From: Heliocidaris tuberculata
Lineage: Eukaryota; Echinodermata; Echinoidea; Camarodonta; Echinometridae
Direction: 5' to 3'
DNA: 64,000 nt
Assembly: GCA_025618425.1 (NCBI GenBank)
Contig: CM046842.1
Coordinates: forward strand, 24,737,062-24,801,061
How positions within the stretch are numbered: position 1 is the first letter of the stretch; each line of letters opens with the position of its first letter. Both the position numbers and the translations under genes were made by a program. The notes below the pieces were generated by a model. The model did no database searches. It worked only from the letters and a program-made list of their open reading frames with translations, and was not told the origin of the DNA. Positions 1-10,574 of this stretch are shown piece after piece.

Positions 1-124
1 TTGATTTAATTATCAAACACAGTATTTAGTACAAATAACATAGAATATTCACATATTTCTTTTAAATAAGAATGTTTTTTCGCTCTCCTGAAAATTTAGT
101 TTTTTTGAGATACGAGGTTTTATC

Positions 125-990
125 AGCCCATCGACGATATGGTGGATTGCCCCCCCTCCCCATGGAAATACAATATGGCATACCTTAAGTTCACATAATA
201 AACAATATATGCTCAGATTTTTGCTTGTGAGCACCAGCTCCCATTCGTCCAATTTTTGACTGACAATGCTGCTGAAAATGTGGATTTGTTTTGTTTTGCT
301 TGTCAGATGTGTTTTTATGACTTGTATTCCGACCTTTCCTGGATCCACCACAACTGTATATAAATAGTGTTAGCATAACCTGTTACATAACCTGTTTCTA
401 TAATGTGATTCCGTAGTTCCTTTTTTGTGTATAGTTTATGAAGTCATGTATAACCTTTTTTTTTGGAATGTGTTTCTTACTATATTTGTAAATTTAGTCA
501 TGTTTACACATAATGTATTCTAATTATCTTCTGAAAATAAACACTGTATTTATTTGTATTGTCTTATACTTGTATTATATAATCTATAATTACATATGGT
601 GCATTGCCCCCCCCCCCATGAAATACAATATGGCATACCTTAAGTTCACAGAATCAACAATATATGCTCAGATTTGTGCTTGTGTGCACCAGCTCCCATT
701 CGTCAAATTTTTGACAGAAAATGTTGCTGAAATGTGGATTTTTTGTTTTGCTTGTCAGATGTGTTTTTGATGTCTTGTACTCCAACCTTTCCTAGATCCA
801 CCACAACTGTGTATAAATAGTGTTAGCATAACCTGTTACATAACTTGTTTGTATAATGTGACTCCGTAGTTTCTTTTTGTGTATAATTTATGAAGTCAAG
901 TATAACCTGTTTTTTTGTAATGTGTTTCTTACTATATTTGTAAATTTAATTATGTTTACATATAATGTTTTCTTTTTATATATACGTTTG
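125..990. repeat. Tandem duplication, two copies of a ~400-bp non-coding segment
   Basis: Copy 1 (about 125-535) and copy 2 (about 585-990) align along their length at an offset of about 455 bp. Both run through a short C tract, then AATACAATATGGCATACC, AGCACCAGCTCCCATTCGTC-like text, CCTTTCCTGGATCCACCAC, AGCATAACCTGTTACATAAC and GTGTTTCTTACTATATTTG. The copies differ by scattered substitutions and small indels, so the duplication is not recent. Short ORFs in both strands are not conserved between copies, which argues against coding. Confidence 0.85.
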
Positions 991-999
991 TAGCAATAC

Positions 1000-1740
1000 T
1001 AGTTATTCAAAGGGCCATCCTGTAAAAAAAAAAATGGAAAAAAAAAGTTGATAAAAAGATCATATATATCCATTTTAATACATTTTCTGCATGTAGATTG
1101 TCACCTGGGTTTTAAGTAAGTCGATGTAAATGTCATGTTTAATTCTTAATTTGTATTATTACGTTCTCACTATTAGCAACGATAATGTACATCTATGAAG
1201 ATTCACTAATGATAAATGGTGTGTATTTGCTAGAAGATCTTTGGTGATGCAAATCATTATTCGGCCTTTAAAATTCTAATCTGAGTTAGAGAAAATTAAG
1301 GAAAAAGGAGAAATACAGAGAACAAGAGAAAGTGGACGAAATATAAAGGAGGCGGGGGGGGGGGATAATTGGGTGGGGAGAGGGAATGAAAGAGAGAAGA
1401 GAGAAAGGAAGACATCAAACTGGTCAAGGAAGATAGAGAGGGGGTTGAGTGAAAGATGTAAATTAAGAGGAAGGGAGAAAGAGAGAGAGAGAGAGATGGG
1501 AGGGGGGGGGGCGTATTCAAAGATGATTTTAGGTGGTGAAAAGGGTGAATGTATTGTCAATAAAGAACGAATAGTTTTATAAATACAACCACATACACAC
1601 TCACATATACATATACATATAGGAATTAGAAACCAGTGTAAGGAAAAGTGAAAGAGAGAAAATGGGAGTGAGAGAGAAAGAGATAAAGAAAGAAGGAGAG
1701 ATTTAGAGAGAGTGTCAAGGGCTGGGGATTGATAAGGATT
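1000..1740. other. Non-coding stretch with long purine-rich (GA/GGA) tract
   Basis: No gene seen. From about 1290 to 1740 the plus strand is almost pure purine, with (GA)n, G runs at about 1336-1346 and 1502-1511, and GAGAGA clusters. The 155-codon minus-strand ORF here is a Leu/Ser/Pro/Phe low-complexity translation of this tract and is not believed. Confidence 0.7.
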
Positions 1741-2008
1741 CATGAGGACCGCTTTTCATAGAAACCGCTATTCATTTAACACGCATTATGAATAGCGGTC
1801 CTTATGAATAGTTATGAATAGTGGTCCCTGTGAACGGAAGTCCTTATGAATAGCGAGGTAATTTGTCTATTGTTTGCTCGCTATGTAGAAGGACCGCTAT
1901 TCATACAAAACCGCCATTCATTTAGTCACGCGTTATGGATAGCGTTCCTTATGAATAAGTGGTCCTTATGAATAGCAGTCCTTATGACTAGCGAGGTTAC
2001 GTGAGTGA
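1735..2008. mobile_element. Palindromic tandem array built on GACCGCTATTCAT
   Basis: Two similar ~140-bp units (about 1743-1862 and 1888-2010) each contain AGGACCGCTNTTCAT followed by its inverse, ATGAATAGCGGTCC. Further ATGAATAGYGGTCC copies occur in each, so the single strand can fold repeatedly. The flanking text AAGGGCTGGGGATTG to the left and AGTGAGGTTATTGCGATTATGAT to the right occurs almost contiguously near 2187-2230. That looks like an empty site, which makes the array an insertion rather than local slippage. Confidence 0.6.
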
Positions 2009-2139
2009 GGTTATTGCGATTATGATATCAAGAAGCAAGTGTTAGCTAAAAGGACAAAGAGAGAGAGAGAGAGAAGGGGGTTGGGGACACAAAGAATTAT
2101 TCAACATATGTGTATAGATGTTGAATGAAAGGAATGGTT

Positions 2140-2300
2140 TGAGAGATGGAAAGGCGGGAGAGGGAGTATAATCTCAAACCCGTGTATCAAGGACTGGGGA
2201 TCGCGGGAAGTGAGGTTATTGCTAATATGATGTTAAGATGGAAGTGTTACATAAAATAATAAAGAGAGGGAACGAGAGAGAGAGGGGGGGGGGGATGGGG
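2140..2300 (+). repeat. Diverged duplicate of the flanks of the palindromic array (empty site)
   Basis: The segment with GTATCAAGGACTGGGGATCG, AGTGAGGTTATTGCTAATATGAT, GGAAGTGTTA and a trailing GA tract repeats the sequences at 1715-1735 plus 2000-2075. The palindromic array is absent here. A GA tract and an 11-G run end the unit. Confidence 0.6.
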
Positions 2301-2513
2301 AGGACTCACTGAAAAAAACATCAGAAGAGATTTTTGCATCAAATTAAATGGTTTATTAAAAAATACTGAAAATCGCAGCCACTGGGTTAAATTACATTCA
2401 GTTTACAGTCTAAAATATAATATATATGAAACACATGAAACACAGAGCAAAGTTAAGACAAATAATAAATAACGTCATCGGGAATACATTCTAAGATAAC
2501 AACATGGGGAACC

Positions 2514-2875
2514 GACATTTGCTCGTGCAATAATTGCTCCTTCGACAAATGCTCCTAAAAATACGACAGTTGCTCCACGACAATTGCTCCGCGACAATTG
2601 CTCCTGCCATTATTGCTCCGACGACATTTGCTCCCGCGATAATTGCTCCGACGACATTTGCTCCTGCGACAATTGCTCATGCGACAATTGCTCCTTCGAC
2701 ATTTGCTCCGATCGAGCGACAATTGCTCCGCGACAACTGCTCCGTCGATAAAAATGAATATATGTGATAATAATGCTCCTGCGACAATTTCTCCGCCGAC
2801 ATTTGCTCCAAAAATTTGATTATTGCTCCGTCGATAGAAATGAATATGCGACATTTGCTCCTCGATAATTTTGAG
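2514..2875 (+). repeat. Left inverted end of the foldback element (15-bp repeat array)
   Basis: About 20 units of TGCTCC-NGCGACAAT-type repeat run head to tail, with unit lengths of 14-20 bp and two interruptions carrying ATAAAAATGAATATATG and ATAGAAATGAATATG. Short ORFs on both strands translate the repeat only. Confidence 0.8.
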
Positions 2876-2879
2876 ATTC

Positions 2880-5034
2880 ATGATGAATCTTACGTATTTA
2901 TTTATTCTTTGTAGCCAAACTATATACTTTTGATATGATTAATTGATTTTTTCAGGGTTTCATCATTTGTTCATAAATGATTTTTATTGAATACCACAAT
3001 CTTGTGTCAGCACTCCATGTGATAACAACGAATTGTATGACTGAGATACCTAAAAAACATATATATTTTCAATCTTCCAGGCCGTTTGCTCAAAAACAAA
3101 ATAATAATAAATTTTATACTCTGGATTGTATCACTCTGTTATTTAAAAGTTCACTTCATCTTTTTTTTTTCTTTTTTTTTTTGCATTCAAACTTGAATGT
3201 TTTATAGTTTCTTTTGAAAGTTCAGTTGTGTCTCCTTGTTTGTTTTTCATTTTTATCTTAAAATAAAACGTGACTTTTTTGTGACATCTGTCTGAATATG
3301 CTTGTCTTACGATTATTTGTAAAGCGAAAATTATTACAGGGTACAAAGAAAAATAGGCTACGACCCATGGAGCTGTGGGAGAATTTCAAATTAATGATAT
3401 TTAGGGCCATATAATGTGATATTTGGGTAAAAAGTGTGATAACTGGACCAAAATTACCTATTGGGCAAATAGGTATGCTTTCGGGCAAAGCACCTCACCC
3501 CCCCCCCCCCCCCCCCCGAAACATGGATTCTTTAAAAACATCTAAATACAAAGAGAAAATGTGCACACTAAAGGTTAAAGGACTAGATCAAAATGCTTTG
3601 TACACTCACCATCTTCATATTTTGTTCTGGAAGTGCCCAGGGCTGATTGTTTGAGACCCCCCCCCCCCCATCGATTCGCCCCTGTCTAGCCATGAAGACG
3701 TTTTAAAAATAATCGCTAGTAGAGGAAGAAGAAGGGGAGATGGCGTGTACAAATATACCCCCAATATTTAAAGAATAAATAATAATGTAAAAGAGGTAAA
3801 AAGAAAGGAAAAAGTGAAATGAAAATTAAGGGAAAACCTGAAAGTGGCTGTCAAAACAAACCCACGTGGGTTTTTATACAGCAACCAAATTTCTATTTAT
3901 ACTGTCAGTCTTTTAATGTTTTAATAATTGCATGCAATTTTAATGATTATGTCTAAGCACACTATCCTATATCCAAATTTTGAATGTTAATGATACGGTA
4001 CTGGTTTATTATGGAATTGAATAAAGCTGAATTGAATAAAACTTAACTGAATTGAATTTAATATAAAGCGTCACTCGCTTCGCTCACTTGGTTTCACTAT
4101 CCTAACCAATGCCGGTTATATTAATATTCTTAAGAAAGGGAACAGGTTTGCATCTTGTCTCTCTATCCAATATTTATGCTAAATTATTTAATTCATAAAG
4201 GGACAGTTATTTAGCTGGAAGGATTTGAACGGCAAGTGGACATAAAATCGATGAATTTTCAGGACATAACAGCCTGTGACCATTAGCCTATTCCTATCAT
4301 CACACCCTGATCATTCTCTGTGTGAACGGAAGGTGCCGATAAATGTACGTTACTATAATCACGAGAAGGGATCGTAACAATACACTTAAACCTGTTCTAA
4401 GTATTTTTTTTTAAATCAGTTTTTGCCCGCTTATATAATCTAGAAACAAAACGTTTTCGATCAGCAATCATTCTTGTTCCAGCAGCGGATACCTGCATAT
4501 AATATTTTTGCAGCGAGGTGTCCGACTATATCCTCGAATTCTACAAGTATCGTGTACATTATAAATCATCTAGTGTATTTTGTATATTTTTCGTCCCTCG
4601 CTGCGCTCAATGAAAATCTAGAGTGAAACTTACTGGGAAGGCAAACGAATTGGGCATGCAACGGGAGGCGGACGAATATAATTTTAGAAAGGTTATAGGC
4701 CTGTGGTGTATTTTGATGACGAAATGATACTTTGTCACCAAAAGAGTGTGTTTTCCTTGCTCGCTTCGCTCTCTCGTAATGTTTAGAAACAGGATGGTTT
4801 TGGATAGCAAATATTTGCAACAGCGAAGTATAAAATATTTGGCAGTGAGGTGATTAAATATACCATTTAAATATCTTATAAGTCCAGAGTGTAATTTGAC
4901 CGCAAAATAAGACTTCTTTTAAAGCAAGAAGGGGTAATTTTTGGCAAAATATTTCGTTCATGCCCCACCCCCATTCCTCCGAAACGGATTTACGCCGGTG
5001 TCATCATTCCTCCAAAATTGTCTCGGCATACATG
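2880..5034. other. Interior of the foldback element, non-coding
   Basis: AT-rich sequence with poly-C runs (about 3490-3517 and 3658-3669). It has a LINE-like tail of AATTGAATAAA type at about 4013-4062, and three copies of a CTCGCTKCGCTC palindrome (about 4074, 4598 and 4760). ORFs of 67-84 codons show no recognisable domain. Confidence 0.5.
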
Positions 5035-5325
5035 TATTTCGACGGAGCAATTGTTGCAGAGCAATGATATTGTCGCATATTCATTTTCTTCGACGGAGCT
5101 AATGTAGCGGAGGAATTGTAGCTCGATCGGAGCAAATGTCGACGGAGCAATCGTCGCAGGAGCAATTGTCCCATCTATTCACTTTTTATCGACGGAGCAG
5201 TTGTCGCGGAGCAATTGTCGCCCGATCGGAGCAAATGTCGACGGAGCAATTATCGCGGGAACAAATGTCGTATTTTTAGGAGCATTTGTCGCAGGAGCAA
5301 TTGTTGCCGGAGCAAATGTCATACA
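5035..5325 (-). repeat. Right inverted end of the foldback element (15-bp repeat array)
   Basis: Units read GGAGCAATTGTCGC or GGAGCAAATGTCGAC on the plus strand, the inverse of the left array. They include the same outermost block (TTTTTAGGAGCATTTGTCGC) and the same ATGAATA-type spacers, so the arrays are homologous end to end. Confidence 0.8.
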
Positions 5326-5329
5326 TACA

Positions 5330-7420
5330 ACAACATATATGACAAAATATTCTAAGAGTTAAAGCATAAAGCTATTACATTTTATATAACTTTTTTTTTA
5401 ATCAATGAAGAGAGAAGTCTTGAAGAAAAAAAAAATCGAAAAAAAAAAAATCTTCAGATCAATTTCAGTCACCTAAGATTATGAAAAGATAAAAACAAAG
5501 AATTACACCCTCTATACGCAGATATTCATTGAAAAAAACATGAAGGTAACTCCATACATTGAATAAAAAAATCACTTTTTGTGTAAATTTAAATTTAAAA
5601 AGTATGTAAAGTCTTGTATAAACGTGAGAAAAAAAAAATCAATTCCGTTACACTGAGCAGTTAGGTCAGTTATAAGAAGTTATACGCAAAGAACGGGATT
5701 ACTCAGATAAATAATAATCATAACTAAATGCAGTTCCTAAATTGATATTAAAGTTGGTAATCATTACTGAAATGTAGTATCAAAACCTTATTGAAAGTCT
5801 GCAATATTGAATATGTTAAAATGCTCAGTATTTTCAAGTTCTTATATCAAGAAACATTAATAGTTTTTAGATTAACATCATGCTACATCATTTCATTTTT
5901 ATAACACTGCAGTCTATAACAGTAATTTGATTGGTCAAAAAATACATTAAAGATGCAAAACTGATTAAACTGTTTTAGCTAATGAATGAACTTAACATTT
6001 TTATTCATAAATCATTGTACCCAATGAAGAATGAGTTATAATATCACCCTAACTTCTCTTTTACTGCATTATATAACAAGTAGCTGTGTTTATGATTAAT
6101 CACAGTACCGTATATTTGTCACAATAATCAAGTGAATAAAGAAAAAAGTCGGGTAATGTGGTATTTTTTTTACCAAGAAGTGTTTACAACATGTGAGTAT
6201 GTGTTATTCATCCAAATCTTGCATGAGTTCTGAAGAAAATACATTTTCATCTCGATGAAGACTAAATGACGATTGTTTTACTATATGAATGACTGAATAA
6301 TGATATTTAATTATGTTACGTCGGCCCTGTGGCCTGTGGATGACACACGATCTCATTTACACCTGGGCGAGATTCTCGCACATAGAGCATGGATATAATT
6401 ATGTTCGAATAGTATATCCATGAATAGAGCTAGAGAGAGCGATTTGATCTTGCCATGTTTCTGTGGTTTAATACTCAGAGAAATTAAGGCCATAAAAAAC
6501 ATAACATGCATAATTAGCGGTACGTCTTTTGTAAAGGATGCAAAAATTAGGGGGAAAAATGAATTTATTGTCATTTTCTTTTCAGGGGGATTATGGCCCC
6601 CTTATAAGTCTTCGGAGGACCGACGGATTGACCTTTCCCTACCATACCCCCTCCCCCACCCCATCGGCCTCCCGTCACCCCCAGCGCGAGGGTTAGTATC
6701 CTATACGTATTCATATCATAGTGGAAATATTTTCGAAGGAAATTTTGGTGGGGGGGGGGGGGGGCTCCTTCTTTACACCGTGGCAACCGATATTCCTAAG
6801 TGAAATAAAAAGTCCTAAAATATGAAATGGCCGAAACCCCCCTCTCCTTTTTTTTTTTTTTTTTTTTTTACATCTAACAGTTACATGTTCCTCCCGGTAT
6901 CACCCTATCTCATTGAACATCAACCCCCACAAAAAAACAACAAAAAAACAAACAAAACTGTTGTATCACAGAAAGAATTAAGTTCAACTAAGAAACAGCC
7001 CCCCCCCCAAAAAAAAAAAAAGACACACACCAATAAACAAACAAACAAACAAACAAACAAAACTTGAAAGTTCGATTTATAAAGTAATGGAATGCTTACA
7101 AAAATCAAACGTCCAAAGGGGCCGAATTTTCACAAATAAAAGCAGAAAAGGTTACGGGCACCTGAATCGATCCGAATCGATCGCGACGACCGAACTATAT
7201 CCCCCCCCCCCCCCCCCTCTTCCGCGGATCTGTCATCTCTGAGTTTGCTACAATTTTTTCTTGATTTTTGCTTTTTTTGATACCCTAAACGCGTAATCTG
7301 GGTTATGCGCTTATTGTTGAAAAGGTACCCTTTTATCCGTTTTCATGTACGTGTACCGGCTTCAATGATTTTATCATTACAATCATTATCATTATCATGA
7401 TGATTATTATCTATTATTAG
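5330..7420. other. Intergenic, no gene seen
   Basis: AT-rich non-coding sequence. It contains G and C homopolymers (about 6751-6764 and 7201-7217), T/A runs, and a (CAAA)n microsatellite near 7031-7062. The ORF at 6420-6803 reads through a Pro-rich, G-run-containing stretch without any domain and is not supported. Confidence 0.6.
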
Positions 7421-7571
7421 AATTCAAACTCGCAAGATGTTATTCTGACTGCCAAGATGTCCTTGATGCGGGACATCGAAGAAGCGGTGTGTATCAGATT
7501 TGTCTCAAGTCAAATACTAGTAGTATGCCCTATGGACCTTGCGATGTCTGGTGCAATCTAGACGACAAACC
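7421..7571 (+). CDS. Exon with the N-terminal part of a fibrinogen-related domain (FReD)
   Basis: An acceptor-like TATTATTAG precedes 7421. The frame beginning TTC at 7423 gives CYSDCQDVLDAGH, RRSGVYQI and then GPCDVWCNLDD. This matches the opening of fibrinogen C-terminal domains, whose family pattern is roughly DCxDILxxGxxxSGVYxI, then FxVxCDM and DGGGW (pattern stated from general knowledge). The reading ends in a 12-C run exactly where GGGW should follow, so the exon end and donor are unclear. Downstream exons at 12687 and 13784 on the same strand continue the domain after a missing middle part. FReD proteins (ficolin, tenascin, FREP types) are usually secreted or membrane lectin-like recognition molecules. 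No signal-peptide exon was found upstream. Confidence 0.7.
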
Positions 7572-7579
7572 CCCCCCCC

Positions 7580-8296
7580 CCCGTGAAACCATAGAGTTAC
7601 ACAGGCACTAAACTGTTACGTAACCATGAAGCTACAAATAGTACATGGAGCAATACATGTACATGTGCGAACAAATAACACGTGTGTTGTATACACTGAA
7701 GCCAATATACACATGCGGATATGGCCGTGGAGAATACATCACGTTGTTCTTTGGCATTACACCAATGAAGTTTATCCCCTTCACAGGTAATCGGTATGGG
7801 TTGGGGGCATAACAGGAGGTACTCTTCCGTGCTACGACAGTGAGCTGTTCCATCGACAGAAATATTATTCCCTCCGGAAATTCAATGTTTAAAAATGAAT
7901 TTATGAAATGTGGACGGCACTTCAGCACTTAAAAAGTACCTCCCAACCATCTGGGGACTATTCCCCACCCGTGGGTACCAAAAGGTGGGGACCTAAAGAG
8001 CCAGGGGAGGCGCCTAATCAAACAAAAGAAAAGGTCCAAAATCCTTAGCGTATTATATATAAAGACTAGCGGGACCCGTGGAAATCCACGGGTTCACTTT
8101 TTACATTGTACTCTCAACATTTTCACAATCGATGTGTACATTCTTGTGAGTTTATTATTTTTTTGTTAATGAAATTATCACGCATACGTGCTCATGATCA
8201 CAATTACTTAGTCAAACATACCCACATACTCAGTTAAAAATATTGTATAATATGTAATGTACATAATTTATGTTAGATATCATTATGACATAAAGG

Positions 8297-8337
<41 letters not shown>

Positions 8338-9200
8338 GGTAGACAGATAGGAAGAGAGAGAAATGGATGTAGAGAATATAAACATAACAGAAAGAGAGAG
8401 AGAGAGTGGAATAGAGATAAAAGACTTTCTGTTGATGTTAGTGTTTCCATTTAGCTTATTGTTTTATTACATGAGAACTTAAATATAGTTGTAAAATTAT
8501 GTGTATGGAATATTGTTGTCATCGTAGAGGTCGCTCATTACTTAGTCTATAGCAAGAAATACAATTTTAGTTAGAAATTGGTAGTTATATATTTTCTATA
8601 AGTAATCGAGCGAAGATTCACCTATACATATTATAATTCTCAAATTCAATGAGACACTTACATGTATGAGCAATACATGCGTTCAGTGACATTCTACAAT
8701 ACACATTAAAAGTATTTAAAAAAATAGAAGTATGAATTTCCGAATATTGGGCCCCCTCCTATCACAAAATCATTAATCCGGCGCTGGCCCCCTCCCTCAC
8801 AAAATACTGGATCCGCCGTTTGACATGGTGGATAGTGAAGACAGGCCCTATCATGCCCCTGCCCTCACTCTACTCCAGCCAGTGGCATAGAAAGGTCCCA
8901 AATACAATGAAAATAAAAATGATTGATGTATTCACATAATCCCGCGTCACCCATCCCATCCTTCACCCCTGCTAGTGCTATCTATACTGTGAGTTTATTT
9001 TTCTACAATGAAAAAAAAAATGATGCATTCACATATCCCCACCCCCCTGCCTGCTATATCTATACGCCCATGACTTCAATGGAATAACGCTCCTAGCATA
9101 ATGTTTGCCCCTCAAACTCTTTTTTAAAGAAACAAAATAGATGTAGAATATACTCAAATAAGATGAATTAACCATCGAATAAAAAATGAATACAGGTGTA
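7580..9200. other. Intronic or intergenic sequence, repeats only
   Basis: No exon was recognised, including the expected FReD middle exon beginning GGWT. Present are a short palindrome around 8068-8095 (ACCCGTGGAAATCCACGGGT), a (GA)n microsatellite at 8299-8333 with more GA near 8393-8406, and C-rich repeat remnants near 8750-8830. Confidence 0.5.
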
Positions 9201-9213
9201 TTCGGCCTAACCT

Positions 9214-9262
9214 GTTTCCAATCTTGAAATAATAAACCCAGTGAGGCATTTACTGCAGTGCG
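9214..9262 (-). pseudogene. Copy 1 of a duplicated unidentified exon (minus strand)
   Basis: On the minus strand the frame reads ARTAVNASLGLLFQDWKQ, followed by a donor-like CAG|GTTAGG. It aligns with copies at about 9648-9760 and 9889-10025: all end in a TTATTTCAAGATTG-type block preceded by a GCAGT-rich block. This copy lacks the upstream part of the exon, which is replaced by unrelated repeat sequence. It is therefore probably a relic. Confidence 0.35.
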
Positions 9263-9309
9263 GGCTTTAAAATTCAAGTAATGTATAGAATCTACTCTGA
9301 CGCATGCGC

Positions 9310-9592
9310 GTACCAAGGGGGGTGTTTTGGGTGTTTTAGGTGTTCAAACAGCCCCCGTTTGGTGTTATTTGAAGATAAAACACCCCCTTCAGAATTCCTG
9401 ATAACCTTTTTTTTTTTGCTTGTCAGATAATTTTTGAATAAAAGACTCCCCCCCCCCCCAAAAAAAAATTAAAAAAATACTGTTTTTTTTTTTGTTGCTT
9501 TTTTTAATTTTGCTTGCCAGGGAATTTTGAGTAAAAAGACCCCCCTTTAAAAAATCCTTGGTACGCCGCTGCTCTGACATACGGTAGGATAA
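9310..9592. mobile_element. Small repeat insertion bounded by inverted TACCAAGG
   Basis: CGTACCAAGGGGGGTG at the left and CCCCCCTTTAAAAAATCCTTGGTACGCC at the right form imperfect inverted ends. The interior holds C/A/T homopolymers and the TTGCTTGTCAGATAATTTTTGA block, which also occurs near 290-310 and 745-765. It looks like a non-autonomous repeat of a family dispersed in this window. Confidence 0.45.
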
Positions 9593-9645
9593 ATTCCTCG
9601 TCAAATGTTAACTGTAGTTAAAAGAAAAAGGCAAGTATACTATTT

Positions 9646-9795
9646 TCAATCTTGAAATAAGCAGCGCTCAGTAAGGTAACTACTGCTAGACATTTCGCTG
9701 GGAGATCAACCAGCCAAGTCGTACTACAGCTCAGCCTAAGACGGTGGGCACTGCCGTGACAGATTACCATACCAGCGTTGTAATGAAGAATGTAA
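9646..9795 (-). pseudogene. Copy 2 of the duplicated unidentified exon (minus strand)
   Basis: Reading on the minus strand gives HRLRLSCSTTWLVDLP, AKCLAVVTLLSAAYF and KIENS. At DNA level it aligns with the copy at 9889-10025 over the GTACNAGCTCNG-type centre and the TTATTTCAA end. The frame stays open, but the protein similarity is weak, which suggests relaxed constraint or a different frame. Confidence 0.35.
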
Positions 9796-9888
9796 TCAGT
9801 TTTCAACTAAATACAGATCGAATAGGGAAAAACAGAGCCCACAAATACTATACTCAAACATTTTTTGTTCTCGACAACCTCACTCACG

Positions 9889-10026
9889 TCCAAAGTTAAC
9901 CTTAAAATATTGAAATAAACAGCTTTCACTGCAGGTTTCTTCCCCCGGAGTTCATGCAGCAAAGGCTGCAGAGCTGGTACCGCTAGCTCAGAGCAGAGTG
10001 CAACAACGCCGAGACAGAGTCCGGCT
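9889..10026 (-). CDS. Copy 3, candidate exon with a hydrophobic helix (minus strand), product unknown
   Basis: A pyrimidine-rich acceptor (TTCTTCTCTTTTTAG) precedes the exon, and a strong donor (GGAC|GTGAGTGAG) follows it. The frame gives GLCLGVVALCSELAVPALQP, then LLHELRGKKPAVKAVYFNIL and RLTLD. The first ~20 residues could form a membrane helix or signal anchor. Coming from the candidate exon at 10269-10330 (ending in phase 1), the reading frame is preserved across the join. I do not recognise the family. The 9.2-10.3 kb cluster looks like tandem exon duplication inside the large gap of the plus-strand FReD gene. Confidence 0.4.
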
Positions 10027-10268
10027 AAAAAGAGAAGAATTTCATCAGTTAATTATACAGAGAACAAAGGGATAAACAAAGTCGGCATTCTCGTGAAATA
10101 AGCCACCCCGCATTCACTTTATACATGCAGTTTATTGCGTGTAAATGTTTATGAGGGTTCGCATCCTCCATTGACTTTACATGGCAGTGTGTATGTACAC
10201 ACTCGATGACCGGTGGCTTATTTCACGAGATGGCCACAGTGGCAAACATTATTTAGTTCAAAATAATA

Positions 10269-10330
10269 TAACTCACGTCCAAAATCATCTTTAGAATTAA
10301 TGTATGAGTTCGCTCTGGAATTCCCGGTCA
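10269..10330 (-). CDS. Candidate short exon upstream of copy 3 (minus strand), product unknown
   Basis: Minus strand: CACTCAACAG acceptor, then an open frame ELTGNSRANSYINSKDDFG, ending GGAC|GTGAGTTA. That donor is nearly identical to the one of copy 3. The phase (enter 0, leave 1) is compatible with copy 3. The AATTCTAAAGATGATTTTGGAC end resembles the ends of the other copies at DNA level. It is supported only by splice-like ends and phase. Confidence 0.3.
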
Positions 10331-10574
10331 ACTCCTGTTGAGTGATGTGCATTCAGTGTATTGTTGTATCGTATGCCCGCCTAGTATGGTTGTATGGATA
10401 TGAAATCGCGTCGCATGCATTGAGCTTGCATTTAGATTGCACCGCAGTCTGGTGGGTGCTGCTCCTACATGGTATACTTGATCACAAAGCGGACTATGAT
10501 ACAAATCGTACGTACATACCACGGACCTCTGTTGAACATACCCATGGCATAATTATTTTCTTACGTGGGTTCCC

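Larger units (their letters stand above)
2512..5327. mobile_element. TU-like foldback transposon with inverted ends made of 15-bp repeats
   Basis: The left end (about 2514-2875) is a tandem array of a 15-bp unit, consensus TGCTCCNGCGACAAT, with variants such as TGCTCCGACGACATT. The right end (about 5035-5325) is the same array in inverse orientation. The two match in detail: both have, from the outside in, GACATTTGCTC, then GACAAATGCTCCTAAAAATACGAC, then CGATCGAGCGACAAT-like text and GTCGATAAAAATGAATA-like spacers. Long inverted repeats built of 15-bp direct repeats are the hallmark of the sea-urchin TU (foldback) elements (family knowledge). The 2.1-kb interior shows no transposase ORF, so this copy is probably non-autonomous. 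A clear target duplication was not found. Confidence 0.75.

Noticed and set aside
1276..1743. 155-codon minus-strand ORF, Leu/Ser/Pro/Phe-rich
   Set aside because: It is the translation of a purine-rich low-complexity tract with G runs. There is no domain, and two overlapping frames are equally open.
2534..2881. ORFs of 77 and 108 codons in the 15-bp array
   Set aside because: 15 is divisible by 3, so any frame tends to stay open through such a repeat. The proteins are pure repeat translations.
2514..5325. GCTCC arrays as a CRISPR-like repeat-spacer structure
   Set aside because: Units are contiguous 15-mers with no unique spacers, the genome is eukaryotic, and the two arrays are inverted copies of each other. 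Foldback arms explain them.
6420..6803. 127-codon plus-strand ORF
   Set aside because: It crosses a G14 run and Pro-rich C-tract sequence. No motif, no splice context, and the overlapping opposite-strand ORF is equally open.
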